From Splendidivirga corallicola (GTDB taxonomy: Bacteria > Bacteroidota > Bacteroidia > Cytophagales > Cyclobacteriaceae), in NCBI GenBank assembly GCA_030442035.1, contig JAUJEA010000011.1, positions 1 to 64,000 of the forward strand: 64,000 nt of DNA. Reading direction: 5' to 3'. The position numbers were made by a program, and so were the translations under genes. This document shows, piece by piece, positions 17,117 to 26,589 of this stretch (its first letter is position 1; every line of letters starts with the position of its first letter). The notes beneath the pieces were generated by a model. It did no database searches, was not told the DNA's origin, and saw only the letters and a list, made by a program, of their open reading frames with translations.

Positions 17117-19180
17117 TTACCTGTATTCAATAACGATACCTAAATGCATTTTCAATTTGGGGATCTTTATATTGTAGTTGTTTCCGCTTTTTTGAAAATC
17201 CAACTCTTCCATGTTAGGAATACTATAGATCTTTTTTATTTCTTTACTTATATTAAGAGATACAGGAATCTCATACAATGGTATTAGGTCTTCAACCACT
17301 TGAGCCCGTCCACGCTGATGAGGTGATGCATATAATAAGTGCAACACATATCTTTTCTTTTCCGGTTGGTGCAACAGATTGATACGACCCGCGCTTGGCA
17401 AATCAACTTCCACCATTGGCTTGGTCCTTAACAAGTTTAAGGAATTTACAAACAGCTCCTTGTGGACTCTGGCCCCTAGGTTGAAATAGCTTTTCCCTAA
17501 GGCACTAGCTATGAAAACAATATTTCCTTTTTTTGTAATAGCTGGGTGTGTAGCGTCTTCCATTTTATATGGTGTATGTTGGTGTGATGAATAGGCAGAC
17601 ATTCTCCGGTTAAAATAGGGTTCGCGAAGCTTGGCCAATACTTCTGTTCCGGTTTTTGGCCTCACCCGAATGGAAGGTTCATAGTTAAGGAAAGGGGTCC
17701 TCACTAATTCTCCAGCAATTTTATCTCCAACTAAGGTATAGTCAATATCGTAATTGGGCGAACCAAGGTATTCTACACCCAGGTCGAACAAAAATCCATT
17801 TTTCTTCTCATTTATAAGGCCTTCTCCCATTACAAGAAGTTTACCTCCACTGTCTATAAAATCATTTATCCTTATAAGATCTTTTGGCTTTACATTGCCA
17901 CCTCCTGAAATAATCAGTACTTCTAACTGTGACCAGTCACTAAGTGTGTTCGCAATTACAAAGTTTGCCTGATTTTCAAGAAGCATACGCACTACACCTT
18001 CGTCGTGTACTTTACTATTAGCAAACCATAGCCCAACCGCAGCTTCATGAACTCCTCCTACACCATACTCCTCGATCTTTTCTACATAGCCGTATGCGTG
18101 ACCAATATTTTTGTAGGTCTCTATGTCCATTAACCCAGAGGGGTGTAGCTGATCTCCAAAGTTGACATGTGCCCCAAAAGCGACCATAGCAGCTGACTCA
18201 TACAAAATGGCATCTTTGTGCTTGAAACCTCCAAATTCGCCCCAGGCAGTATGAAATTTTCCACTCATGGCCACATACTCCTTGCCTAAATTGGCATAGT
18301 ACTTTACTCTTAAAGGGAATAAATCATACCCGTCCCACGTTGTAGGCAGGTCTTCTAGGTCAAATTTGGTATCGTAACTCTCCAACCTATAATCTAGGCT
18401 TTGTTCAATACTGAAGTGGGTCGTCCAATTGTAAAATATGGATGCTTTGGGGTTCTTGGCAAAAATAACCTTTCTTGTTTCATCCATAAACTTCTTCATC
18501 TTTTTGATATGGTGCTTTTCAACTGCAACAGGGTCATTTGTATCTACACCATTTGCTCTCATGTCTTCAATACCCAACTTACTGTAATTGGGATACTGAA
18601 AAGGAACTATATCAAACCAATAGCCATCCAGGTCATAGTTAGCAGCCAGTTCTTCTACATGGGATAGTATCAACTTTAGATATTCTCCTTCAGGAGAAAG
18701 GGTCTCCCATGAGTAAAAAGGATACAAAACCTCATCTCTCTCTATTTCTGGTGTAATACCCGAGCCGAACCAAATCTTCTTTCCCTTTTCATCCTTGATG
18801 ACCCACTCGGGATGTTCACGCGCATCTTTGGCAGACCAACCAATCGTAAAATAAGCTTGTACCCTTACGCCTATTTCATGGCAGGCTTCTATCTGTGCTT
18901 TTAAGAGATCAAAGCTTAGGTTGGGGTGTCTTTCGCCCACTTTAGTGTCGTAATAGCACCAGCCGTGATGACCCTTGGCAAAGATGTTTATCGAATTGAC
19001 CCTGCCCGTTTTAAGGGCATTTTGAAATTGCTTTTTAGAAAAATGTGAGCCAATATTTTCAATTTTTTCAGATGTATGAAAATCTAGGTGAATTTGTCGG
19101 GTACCTTCTTTATTACCCTGGGACAGGGCTATATCAAGCACGAAAAAAAGTATTGCAACAGTGACTAATAGTTGTTTCAT
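17117..19180 (-). CDS. putative glycosyl hydrolase, GHL6-like with beta-galactosidase-trimerisation-like domain
   Basis: I set the start at the ATG at 19180 (687 aa), since it gives a signal peptide (MKQLLVTVAILFFVLDIALSQ) and clears the upstream gene. Residues about 25-380 resemble the hypothetical glycosyl hydrolase 6 group, a TIM-barrel related to alpha-amylase and GH42-like clans: FHTSEKIENIGSHFSKKQF, INIFAKGHHGWCYYDTKVG, CHEIGVRVQAYFTIGW, HPEWVIKD and LDGYWFDIVPF, where the acidic pair is a candidate active site. About 390-560 looks like a flavodoxin-like trimerisation domain (EVLIISGGGNVKPKDLIR, FIDSGGKLLVMGEG). Secreted or periplasmic. Last enzyme gene of locus 1; the substrate is not predictable. 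Confidence 0.8.
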   Translation of the reverse strand: MKQLLVTVAILFFVLDIALSQGNKEGTRQIHLDFHTSEKIENIGSHFSKKQFQNALKTGRVNSINIFAKGHHGWCYYDTKVGERHPNLSFDLLKAQIEACHEIGVRVQAYFTIGWSAKDAREHPEWVIKDEKGKKIWFGSGITPEIERDEVLYPFYSWETLSPEGEYLKLILSHVEELAANYDLDGYWFDIVPFQYPNYSKLGIEDMRANGVDTNDPVAVEKHHIKKMKKFMDETRKVIFAKNPKASIFYNWTTHFSIEQSLDYRLESYDTKFDLEDLPTTWDGYDLFPLRVKYYANLGKEYVAMSGKFHTAWGEFGGFKHKDAILYESAAMVAFGAHVNFGDQLHPSGLMDIETYKNIGHAYGYVEKIEEYGVGGVHEAAVGLWFANSKVHDEGVVRMLLENQANFVIANTLSDWSQLEVLIISGGGNVKPKDLIRINDFIDSGGKLLVMGEGLINEKKNGFLFDLGVEYLGSPNYDIDYTLVGDKIAGELVRTPFLNYEPSIRVRPKTGTEVLAKLREPYFNRRMSAYSSHQHTPYKMEDATHPAITKKGNIVFIASALGKSYFNLGARVHKELFVNSLNLLRTKPMVEVDLPSAGRINLLHQPEKKRYVLHLLYASPHQRGRAQVVEDLIPLYEIPVSLNISKEIKKIYSIPNMEELDFQKSGNNYNIKIPKLKMHLGIVIEYR

Positions 19181-19208
19181 TTTTAAATATTTAGAGCATT
19201 CAAAGTGA

Positions 19209-21401
19209 TTATTTATGTAACTGCCTATCTCCTTGTCTGATTGTATAGGTATTATTGATTGGTACGTTAGTCCAAACATTGGTGCTTCTTTGTTTATCTG
19301 GCCAGATAATTTTCAACTCGTCTATCAGGACGGCTCTTGCCAATCCTATTTCCTGACGGAGCGTCGAAGCGCCAAAGCTGCCTCCAGTATTTACTACTCT
19401 ATAAATTTTTATAGGCTGATCATTTTCACTAGTTGCTGTAATGTGGATTTTTGTCCCAATGGCCGACCGGTTAGCCGTAGTACCCTCAAGTGAAAGAGAA
19501 ATCCAGTTGTTTCCAAACCCAGGATTTTGGAATAACGCATTGTGAAAAGTATCGCCGGATACTGCGCCGCCCATAACGATATATATGTCTTGATCACCAT
19601 CATTGTCAATATCAGAAAAGGCCACCCCATGCCCTTTCTGTATGTGACCAAAACCACCAGCCATGGTAACATCGGTGTAAATTTTTCCCTGATCATTCCT
19701 GTACATTCTATTAGGTACAATGGAAGCAAGGTCAGGGGTACCTGTACCTAGGTAAAAATCAAGCCATCCATCATTATCTAAATCTCCAAAATTACAGCCC
19801 ATGCTATAAACTGCACGGTTGAGCCCCATTTGTTCAGTCACATCCGTAAACGTGAGGTCGCCATTATTTTTATACAGCCTAGGTTTTGAAGCAGGGGATT
19901 CTCGTCCCAGTACTTCCAAGGCTTCATCAATGGTAGCCTTAGAAAGCCTGTTCTGGTCGTACCCAGATACAAAGATATCTTCTAGTCCGTCGTTGTTGTA
20001 ATCAAAAAACCAAGTAGGAAAGCTTGAATAGGGTTCTTGCACACCCGCACTTTTTCCTATTTCTTCAAATTTTCGTTGGCCATCCGCAGTTTTTCTATTA
20101 AGGTAAAGTTTATTTAGTCCGTTATAATTGGACAGGTACAGATCAGGATAGCTGTCATTATTTATGTCACCCCATACAGCCCCTTTATAAAAGCCAAAGG
20201 CCTCAATGCCATATTTTTCAGCAGATTCAATAAATGTACCGTCCCCATTATTTTGATACAGCTCGCATGGATAGTTCCCTCTTTCCGTTGATTCATTGGC
20301 AATAAAAAGATCTAAATCTCCATCAAGGTCAAAATCCGCCCAGGAAGCTGTCTGAGTAGGATACTGGGAAAACAATCCAGACGATTCAGTTACGTCCTCG
20401 AATGTACCATTTCCATTGTTTCTCAATAGTGAATTCGGATGTCTCCCATGATCTTTAAACCACGCTCCACGAAGTACGAGAACATCTTCAAAGCCATCAT
20501 TGTCATAATCTGCATGCACCAAGTTAAGACCACTTACAATACCTTTTAGCCCTGCTTTTTCTGTTTTGTCCACAAAATTCCCGCTATTGTATTCATAATA
20601 GCGCAATTGATCTGTTAGACCGTAAGAAGAGGTCATGACATCTAGATTTCCATCGTTGTTAAAGTCTTCCGTGCAAATGCCTCCCGCCAATCCAAAGGTA
20701 TCCAAGTTCAATGCTCCTGCTATATTTGGGAAATACGGAAAACCTTGTTTATGGTCTTCATAAATACCTTCAATAAGGTAAGCCTTGGGAATAGCATGGG
20801 GGTATTGTCCCAATGTCATGTATGATAAATTAAGCATCCATCTGGCATGTAAATCATCCGGGAAGCTTTGAAGTATTTTTGTAAAAAAGGCAATGGCTTT
20901 TTTTGCACCAGTGGTTCTAACATGTACACCCGCCTCTTTTATGGGTATTATACACGACTGAGAACTATGTCCTATGACACAGTTCTCATCTTCGGCCAAT
21001 TGGTTGTATGCCATTCCCAAAATGTTAAAATAGGGATAATGCGTTTTTCTATTCAATCTGGAAATTGTGTCAAAACCTCTTTCTTTCATCCGAGCTTCCA
21101 ATATCTCAATAACCTTAGCGTTTTCCCCTACAAAGACCAGTTCATTGACATACTTAAAAAGGTATTCATCATTGATAGGTGAACCAAACTGTCGATGCAT
21201 TCGCAGATGATATTCAGCTCGTTTTTTGTTGAGCGTGTAATTGTATTGTGGAAGCGCATTGTCCGCAATCTTCTTTAAAAGAAATGCCATCTTTTTGCTA
21301 CTCTCAGAGGAATAAGGAAAAGAGAAATCCTTATCATCTTTGGATTGGCATGCACTGATCACCATTATCGAAAAAAAAGCTATGTTTGCTAAGACCCTCA
21401 C
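19209..21401 (-). CDS. CRTAC1-family FG-GAP/VCBS lipoprotein with ASPIC/UnbV end
   Basis: This 730-aa lipoprotein has a signal ending in the lipobox ISAC (Cys 18). About 60-240 is a helical, TPR-like region; about 245-600 is a run of FG-GAP/VCBS repeats with calcium-loop signatures EDFNNDGNLDVMTS, ADYDNDGFEDVLVL, ADFDLDGDLDLFIA, GDINNDSYPDLYLS and SDIDNDGDQDIYIV, which build a beta-propeller; the C-terminus (about 620-725) is an ASPIC/UnbV domain (NRSAIGTKIHITA, LRQEIGLA, LKIIWPDKQ). Known role of the family is poorly defined: surface binding in a sugar-import complex is the usual guess. It ends 28 nt before the hydrolase gene. Confidence 0.92.
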   Translation of the reverse strand: MRVLANIAFFSIMVISACQSKDDKDFSFPYSSESSKKMAFLLKKIADNALPQYNYTLNKKRAEYHLRMHRQFGSPINDEYLFKYVNELVFVGENAKVIEILEARMKERGFDTISRLNRKTHYPYFNILGMAYNQLAEDENCVIGHSSQSCIIPIKEAGVHVRTTGAKKAIAFFTKILQSFPDDLHARWMLNLSYMTLGQYPHAIPKAYLIEGIYEDHKQGFPYFPNIAGALNLDTFGLAGGICTEDFNNDGNLDVMTSSYGLTDQLRYYEYNSGNFVDKTEKAGLKGIVSGLNLVHADYDNDGFEDVLVLRGAWFKDHGRHPNSLLRNNGNGTFEDVTESSGLFSQYPTQTASWADFDLDGDLDLFIANESTERGNYPCELYQNNGDGTFIESAEKYGIEAFGFYKGAVWGDINNDSYPDLYLSNYNGLNKLYLNRKTADGQRKFEEIGKSAGVQEPYSSFPTWFFDYNNDGLEDIFVSGYDQNRLSKATIDEALEVLGRESPASKPRLYKNNGDLTFTDVTEQMGLNRAVYSMGCNFGDLDNDGWLDFYLGTGTPDLASIVPNRMYRNDQGKIYTDVTMAGGFGHIQKGHGVAFSDIDNDGDQDIYIVMGGAVSGDTFHNALFQNPGFGNNWISLSLEGTTANRSAIGTKIHITATSENDQPIKIYRVVNTGGSFGASTLRQEIGLARAVLIDELKIIWPDKQRSTNVWTNVPINNTYTIRQGDRQLHK

Positions 21402-21517
21402 CTACTTTATTTCATTTATTTCTATACATGTATCAAAACATTTACCGGGAAAATGCTTAAGTTTTTACTTATACATATCGTCATGATCCTTCCCCAAACA
21501 ACCTTATGGAAACAAGT

Positions 21518-24500
21518 TTATTTATCCGTTTTACGCAATACCATTAATTTTCCTGAATTCACTCCCGCAATCAATAGTTTTGCATTGGCATTGGAATGAA
21601 TCGCTACCATACTAGTTATATCCCCGTTTAAGAAAATTCCACTTTGTAAAGCTGGTACGGCGATGAAGTTGTTATTACCATCTCCTAAAAGGCAGGTACC
21701 CAGTGATGCATCATGCCACCCATAGGTATTTTCTGAAGTACTGGTATTGCCAGCCATTATAATGTCCAGGTTTCCGTCATGGTTTATATCGTCAACCTGA
21801 ATGGCAAAAACAGGTGCCAATTGGGCTTCAATAGGAAGTTCCTTCATTACAAAAGTCTCATTACTCTGGTTAATAAATAGAGATGAAGCAAAGGTTCTTG
21901 CTTCAAATTTAAGGGCATTTTTTATCAGATTGTCCGGAAGCACTTCATTAAAAGGAGTCTCAGAATATTTTTGATAGGTCCTGAAAATCTTTTTATAAGC
22001 CACAATCTGCCCTGTAAGGTCATCAAGCCCATGATATGGGAAAAGATCTATTTTTCCATTGGCAGAAGATTTCATATAGCAGGCAAAAAGTGGGTCTATC
22101 TTTCCGTTTTTATCAAAATCATCAGCATAAAGTAGAAAGGGGCGCTCAATGGTGGCCTTATAGTCCTGGTTGAGGCCAAGGTTACCAGCTACATAGTCGA
22201 TATCACCATCGTTGTCAAAATCCCCAGATCGTATAGTATTCCACCATCCAGTGCTTTTTGACAGGACACTGGATTCAAGTTTTTTCAGAGTCCCCTGGTC
22301 ATTTTTGAATATGGTCAAAGGCATCCATTCACCCACCACAATGAGGTCTGTCCAACCGTCATTATCATAGTCGGACCATAAGGCACTACTAACCATTCCT
22401 ACTTTCGACAATCCCTTTACCATGTCGGTTACATCTGTGAACGCACCCTGAGCATTATTGAGCAAATAGCTTTTGGGGCTTAAAGGGTAACTGCCAGGGG
22501 TATACCTGCCACCAACAAAAAGATCCACATCTCCATCTTTATCGTAATCGGCACCCGCCACGCAACTACCGCTGGAAGCCACTACAGGTAACTTATCGGA
22601 ACGCTCAAAATTACCTTTGCCGTCATTTATATAGAGTCTATCATGATAGTTGAGTGAATTTGGAGGAAATTCACTGCCACCACTTACTACATACAAATCA
22701 TTGTCTCCGTCATTATCACAATCGAACAATAGTGATCCCATATCTTCATAAATGGCTTCGTTCTCTAAAAATGCATGCTCAGAAAATCTACCAGAATCAT
22801 CCTGACAAAACAGCTTAGGATTACTACCTGCACTTCCCCCAATAAACAGATCAATTCCTTTTGAATTATCGATTTGGCCCACACTGATAATAGGCCCTCC
22901 CCTGGAATACATTTTAAGCAGTAGAGGTTCGGAATTGAAATCATTGTAATTGTTTTCAGTATGTGTATAGTTAAGAATGCTATCTCGAGCAGAGTTAAAG
23001 AAAATATCAGTTATCTCACTTTGTAGTTCTAACTTCTCATTTTTAGATTGGTAAATAACATTGATTGTTTGATTGACAGCAATGTTCTTTTTTAATTGGA
23101 TTGTGCTATCCGGCCATATAATTTTCAAGACATTTACTAGTGTGTCTTTTCCAATACCGAAATGTACTGCATCATTAATACTGGATAGATATCCTCTGGT
23201 TGGGGAAACATAAGCATACTGTTCCGAACTCTGATGTTTAATGTAAATTTTGGCCCCAATTGCATCTAAGTTTTGTCCATTTTTTTTGAGCCTGACTTTG
23301 AGATAGTTATTGGTTTTTGCTGTTAGGTTCTGATAAACCAAGGCTTCATTATTAATGTCATTGGTAATAATGTCCAGATCGCCATCATTATCCAGATCAG
23401 AAAATACTGCCCCATTGGAAAATGAAGGAACACCTATACCCGATTCCAGGCTTACGTCTTTGTAGGTTAGATCACCGTTGTTCCGATATAGGAAGTTTGG
23501 AATTTTAACTTCAGGAAGTGCTTTATATAACTCTTTTGTTTTGTCTTGTTTTGATTTTTTTGTGCCAAAGTAGGAGTTGTTCGCATCATAATTGATGAAA
23601 TCAAGATCGGTCATATCCTTTACAAAGCCATTAGAAATGAAAATATCCCTATCCCCATCATTGTCAAAGTCCCCTATGAGCGGGGCCCAACTCCAATCAG
23701 TAGCATTAACACCGGAAAGCTGACTAATATCCGAAAAGTACTGATTACCCAGTTCATCGCTTCCTCTATTAAGTTGTAAGGTATTCCGGACGTATTGGGG
23801 AATATAACCAGCTTCTTTTATGAACCTGAATTTCTTTGGGTGCATGCCACTAAGCATCGACTTTCTGCGATCATTATTATCAGGGAGCATGTCCAGCACC
23901 ATAATATCAGGAAGAAGGTCATTATTCACATCAGCAATATCTACTCCCATACCATTGTAGCTTTGATGCTTTAGATAGCTTTCTGACATGTCTTTAAAGG
24001 TGCCGTTCTTTTGATTTATGTAAAGTCGATCATTGGGCATGAAGTCATTAGCCACATAAATATCCGGCCATCCGTCATTGTTGAGGTCATCTACCGCCAA
24101 ACCGAGTCCATAGCCCTCATGGACAATCCCACTGGAAATCGATTTTTCTTTAAAATAGGGATGTTTTAAACTGTCGGAAGTACCCATATTTTCGTAAAAT
24201 CGATCTATAGTTTCCCCATTCGTAACTGCAAATTCCTTGCTATATATGAACGTTTTGTCCACGTTATCGATCCGATTGGTAAGAATAAAAAGATCCAGGT
24301 CTCCATCTTGATCAAAGTCTAAAAAAGCTGATTGGATACTAAAGGATGTGTCATCTAAGCCGTATGCATGTGCTTGCTCTGTAAATGTCGGAACACCTTC
24401 TTTGTTTATACCTTCATTTATAAACAATAGATTACTTTTATCACTGTTTTTATGCCCGGCAACATTCACATAAATGTCTAACCAACCATCAGCATTTATG

Positions 24501-24868
24501 TCGATTAGCGATACTCCCATGCCCCACACGTTGGTCGTAACACCGGACTTGTTAGTTACATCTTCAAACTTCAACTCTCCTTTATTCAGGTACAAATTAG
24601 AGCTAACCATATTTCCACTGAAAAACAAATCGGCAAGGCCATCATTATTAAAATCACCAACACCCAATCCTGCGCCATTGTACACATAGTAGTAATCTAA
24701 GAGGTTGATACTGTCGTTTTCGGCAATAATATTGGAAAAGTTTATTCCGGAAACACTTGATGGAATTATTTCAAATTGCAATGAATTATCTTCGGCTACC
24801 TCTACACAACCCACTACCAGTATGATCAGTGCACTTAAAATAAAGTTTCTTAGTACAAAGTTCTCCAT
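21518..24868 (-). CDS. large VCBS/FG-GAP repeat lipoprotein with internal ASPIC/UnbV domain
   Basis: From the ATG at 24868 the protein is 1116 aa and begins with a lipoprotein signal (MENFVLRNFILSALIILVVGC); the longer upstream start would spoil this. Two blocks of FG-GAP calcium loops (GDFNNDGLADLFFS, LDFDQDGDLDLFIL, GDFDNDGDRDIFIS, SDLDNDGDLDIITN; then FDCDNDGDNDLYVV, ADYDKDGDVDLFVG, SDYDNDGWTDLIVV, GDFDNDGDIDYVAG) flank an ASPIC/UnbV segment at about 520-615 (LDAIGAKIYIKHQ, YLSSINDAVHFGIG, LKIIWPDSTI). Two linked propellers are expected on the cell surface. It sits between SusD and the CRTAC1 gene, as in many Bacteroidota loci; function is inferred as substrate capture. Confidence 0.92.
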   Translation of the reverse strand: MENFVLRNFILSALIILVVGCVEVAEDNSLQFEIIPSSVSGINFSNIIAENDSINLLDYYYVYNGAGLGVGDFNNDGLADLFFSGNMVSSNLYLNKGELKFEDVTNKSGVTTNVWGMGVSLIDINADGWLDIYVNVAGHKNSDKSNLLFINEGINKEGVPTFTEQAHAYGLDDTSFSIQSAFLDFDQDGDLDLFILTNRIDNVDKTFIYSKEFAVTNGETIDRFYENMGTSDSLKHPYFKEKSISSGIVHEGYGLGLAVDDLNNDGWPDIYVANDFMPNDRLYINQKNGTFKDMSESYLKHQSYNGMGVDIADVNNDLLPDIMVLDMLPDNNDRRKSMLSGMHPKKFRFIKEAGYIPQYVRNTLQLNRGSDELGNQYFSDISQLSGVNATDWSWAPLIGDFDNDGDRDIFISNGFVKDMTDLDFINYDANNSYFGTKKSKQDKTKELYKALPEVKIPNFLYRNNGDLTYKDVSLESGIGVPSFSNGAVFSDLDNDGDLDIITNDINNEALVYQNLTAKTNNYLKVRLKKNGQNLDAIGAKIYIKHQSSEQYAYVSPTRGYLSSINDAVHFGIGKDTLVNVLKIIWPDSTIQLKKNIAVNQTINVIYQSKNEKLELQSEITDIFFNSARDSILNYTHTENNYNDFNSEPLLLKMYSRGGPIISVGQIDNSKGIDLFIGGSAGSNPKLFCQDDSGRFSEHAFLENEAIYEDMGSLLFDCDNDGDNDLYVVSGGSEFPPNSLNYHDRLYINDGKGNFERSDKLPVVASSGSCVAGADYDKDGDVDLFVGGRYTPGSYPLSPKSYLLNNAQGAFTDVTDMVKGLSKVGMVSSALWSDYDNDGWTDLIVVGEWMPLTIFKNDQGTLKKLESSVLSKSTGWWNTIRSGDFDNDGDIDYVAGNLGLNQDYKATIERPFLLYADDFDKNGKIDPLFACYMKSSANGKIDLFPYHGLDDLTGQIVAYKKIFRTYQKYSETPFNEVLPDNLIKNALKFEARTFASSLFINQSNETFVMKELPIEAQLAPVFAIQVDDINHDGNLDIIMAGNTSTSENTYGWHDASLGTCLLGDGNNNFIAVPALQSGIFLNGDITSMVAIHSNANAKLLIAGVNSGKLMVLRKTDK

Positions 24869-24933
24869 AAGATTATTTTTGACAACAATTTTTAATTCAC
24901 CCGATCTCAATTGATTTAAACATAGAAAGTCAG

Positions 24934-24962
24934 AGAGAGTCCACTTATGAATCGGACTCTCT
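24934..24962 (-). terminator. hairpin between susD and the VCBS gene
   Basis: AGAGAGTCC (24934-24942) pairs with GGACTCTCT (24954-24962) around an 11-nt loop, in the 157-nt gap between SusD and the VCBS gene of locus 1. There is no long T-tract, so partial termination or transcript processing is more likely than a full stop. Confidence 0.5.
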
Positions 24963-25025
24963 TCTGCTATTAAATGATTAACATTAAACTATGAATAATT
25001 CATAATTCTCAATGCATAATATTAT

Positions 25026-26561
25026 TTATTGGTATGCAGGATTTTGGTCGAGATTAGGATTGTTGTCAACGTCAACCTGAGGAACCGGTAAATACTCATG
25101 CTTTCCTCTAACAAAATCTGTAACTGAATTGGCTCTTCTCTCAGGATTATTGATAAATATGTCAGCTGCTATTCCCCACCTTAAAAGGTCGAACCATCTA
25201 TGTCCTTCAATGGACAATTCCCTTACTCTTTCATCCCGTATGGCATTTCGCATATCTGTTTGGTTCATTGAAGGATAATCGGGCATATCTACCCTTTGAC
25301 GTACTTCATTCAATCTTGCCAATGCATTTGCAGAACCTCCATTGGCCTCATTTTCTGCTTCAGCATACATCAACAAAACATCTGCATAACGAATCACCCT
25401 CCAATTTGCCAGTGATGCAGGCCATCCTCCGTCATCAGCTCTGGTATGTTCGAAGTTGAGATACTTCCTTACTAAAATATCCGATGGACCGTAATTTAAA
25501 CTGAATGGATCTTGATACACCATAGCACCGGGATAGTCCCAAACCATTGTGGCTTTGGCTCTTGGGTCCTCTAATGAACCGTTTGTGGTTTGGGCCATAA
25601 AAAGGTCCAATACCCATTGATTGACATCAACGCTAGCCTGGCTTGTATAAAGACGAGGGGCAATGTCATTTTCCCAGGCCTGGCCTCTCCAGTTGTTTCC
25701 TCCGGATCCTCCCCAACCTCCATTGATATTACCATCATATTGAATTTCAAATAGAGATTCTGCGTTATTCACTCCGCTTTCATTGAAGTTATCTTCATAG
25801 TTTGCCACTAAGCTATATTGGCCATCTAACAATTTCGCGAATTCAGTGGCAGCTTCACTCCATTTTTCCTGGTACAATAAAACTTTTCCCAGCATGGCCA
25901 TCGCAGCACCCTGCGAGGCTCGTCCATAATTATCAGCATCCCATTTCATAGGAAGTCCTCCATCTCGTGCCGCCCTAAAATCTTCCTCCATTGAAGCATA
26001 AAACTCTGCAGCACTGGCTGCTGGCAATTGGATGTCTTCCGTAGAAGTGATCAAGTTTTTGTATAAGGGTACATGGGGGCCCCAGGTATGAAAGATATAA
26101 AAATGTGCAAACCCTCTTAAGAAACGCGCCTCAGCTATTATTTGGCTTTTCCTGGTTTCGTCCATATCTATATCAGGCACCCTGTGAATTACCTGATTTG
26201 CCGTAGACACTGTCTTATTGATTTCACTCCAGAACTCATTCATTCTGGGTTGAGTGGGACTGGCAGCAAAGGTGCCAGGGCCATTGACTGCTTCCAATTC
26301 ATATGGATCTACATCGTCACCCCTCTGTATCAACATAATACCTGTTCCCATCCTTCCAAAAGAATGAACCGTAGGCAAAGTGGCGTAGACTGCAATCAAG
26401 CCCTGTTCTGCTTCCTCTGCATTACTCCAGAAATTTACCGAATTTAATGCATTTGGATTGACCAAATCAAGTTCAGGTTTACATCCGAATGTGCTTAACA
26501 ATACAAACAAAACAACTACCAGATTGCGGTAGGTATGAATATATTTAGATAACGTCTTCAT
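25026..26561 (-). CDS. SusD/RagB-family nutrient-binding lipoprotein (locus 1)
   Basis: A 511-aa SusD-type lipoprotein with lipobox STFGC (Cys about 27). The N-terminal SusD_RagB helices follow (NFWSNAEEAEQGLIAVYATL; ETRKSQIIAEARFLRGFAHFYI with TPR-like packing), and the C-terminal half shows RYADVLLMYAEAENEANGGS, ALARLNEVRQRV, IRDERVRELSIEGHRWFDLLRWG and the usual end LDQNPAYQ. SusD caps the SusC barrel and captures glycans. The gene is 28 nt after susC and must be cotranscribed. Tryptophan-rich stretches such as GGWGGSGGNNWRGQAW may face the ligand. Substrate unknown. Confidence 0.95.
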   Translation of the reverse strand: MKTLSKYIHTYRNLVVVLFVLLSTFGCKPELDLVNPNALNSVNFWSNAEEAEQGLIAVYATLPTVHSFGRMGTGIMLIQRGDDVDPYELEAVNGPGTFAASPTQPRMNEFWSEINKTVSTANQVIHRVPDIDMDETRKSQIIAEARFLRGFAHFYIFHTWGPHVPLYKNLITSTEDIQLPAASAAEFYASMEEDFRAARDGGLPMKWDADNYGRASQGAAMAMLGKVLLYQEKWSEAATEFAKLLDGQYSLVANYEDNFNESGVNNAESLFEIQYDGNINGGWGGSGGNNWRGQAWENDIAPRLYTSQASVDVNQWVLDLFMAQTTNGSLEDPRAKATMVWDYPGAMVYQDPFSLNYGPSDILVRKYLNFEHTRADDGGWPASLANWRVIRYADVLLMYAEAENEANGGSANALARLNEVRQRVDMPDYPSMNQTDMRNAIRDERVRELSIEGHRWFDLLRWGIAADIFINNPERRANSVTDFVRGKHEYLPVPQVDVDNNPNLDQNPAYQ

Positions 26562-26589
26562 ATAGTGAATAATTAAAGTAAAACAATTA

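Noticed and set aside
24474..24914. Plus-strand frames over the VCBS gene
   Set aside because: They are shadows of the repeat-rich minus-strand gene.
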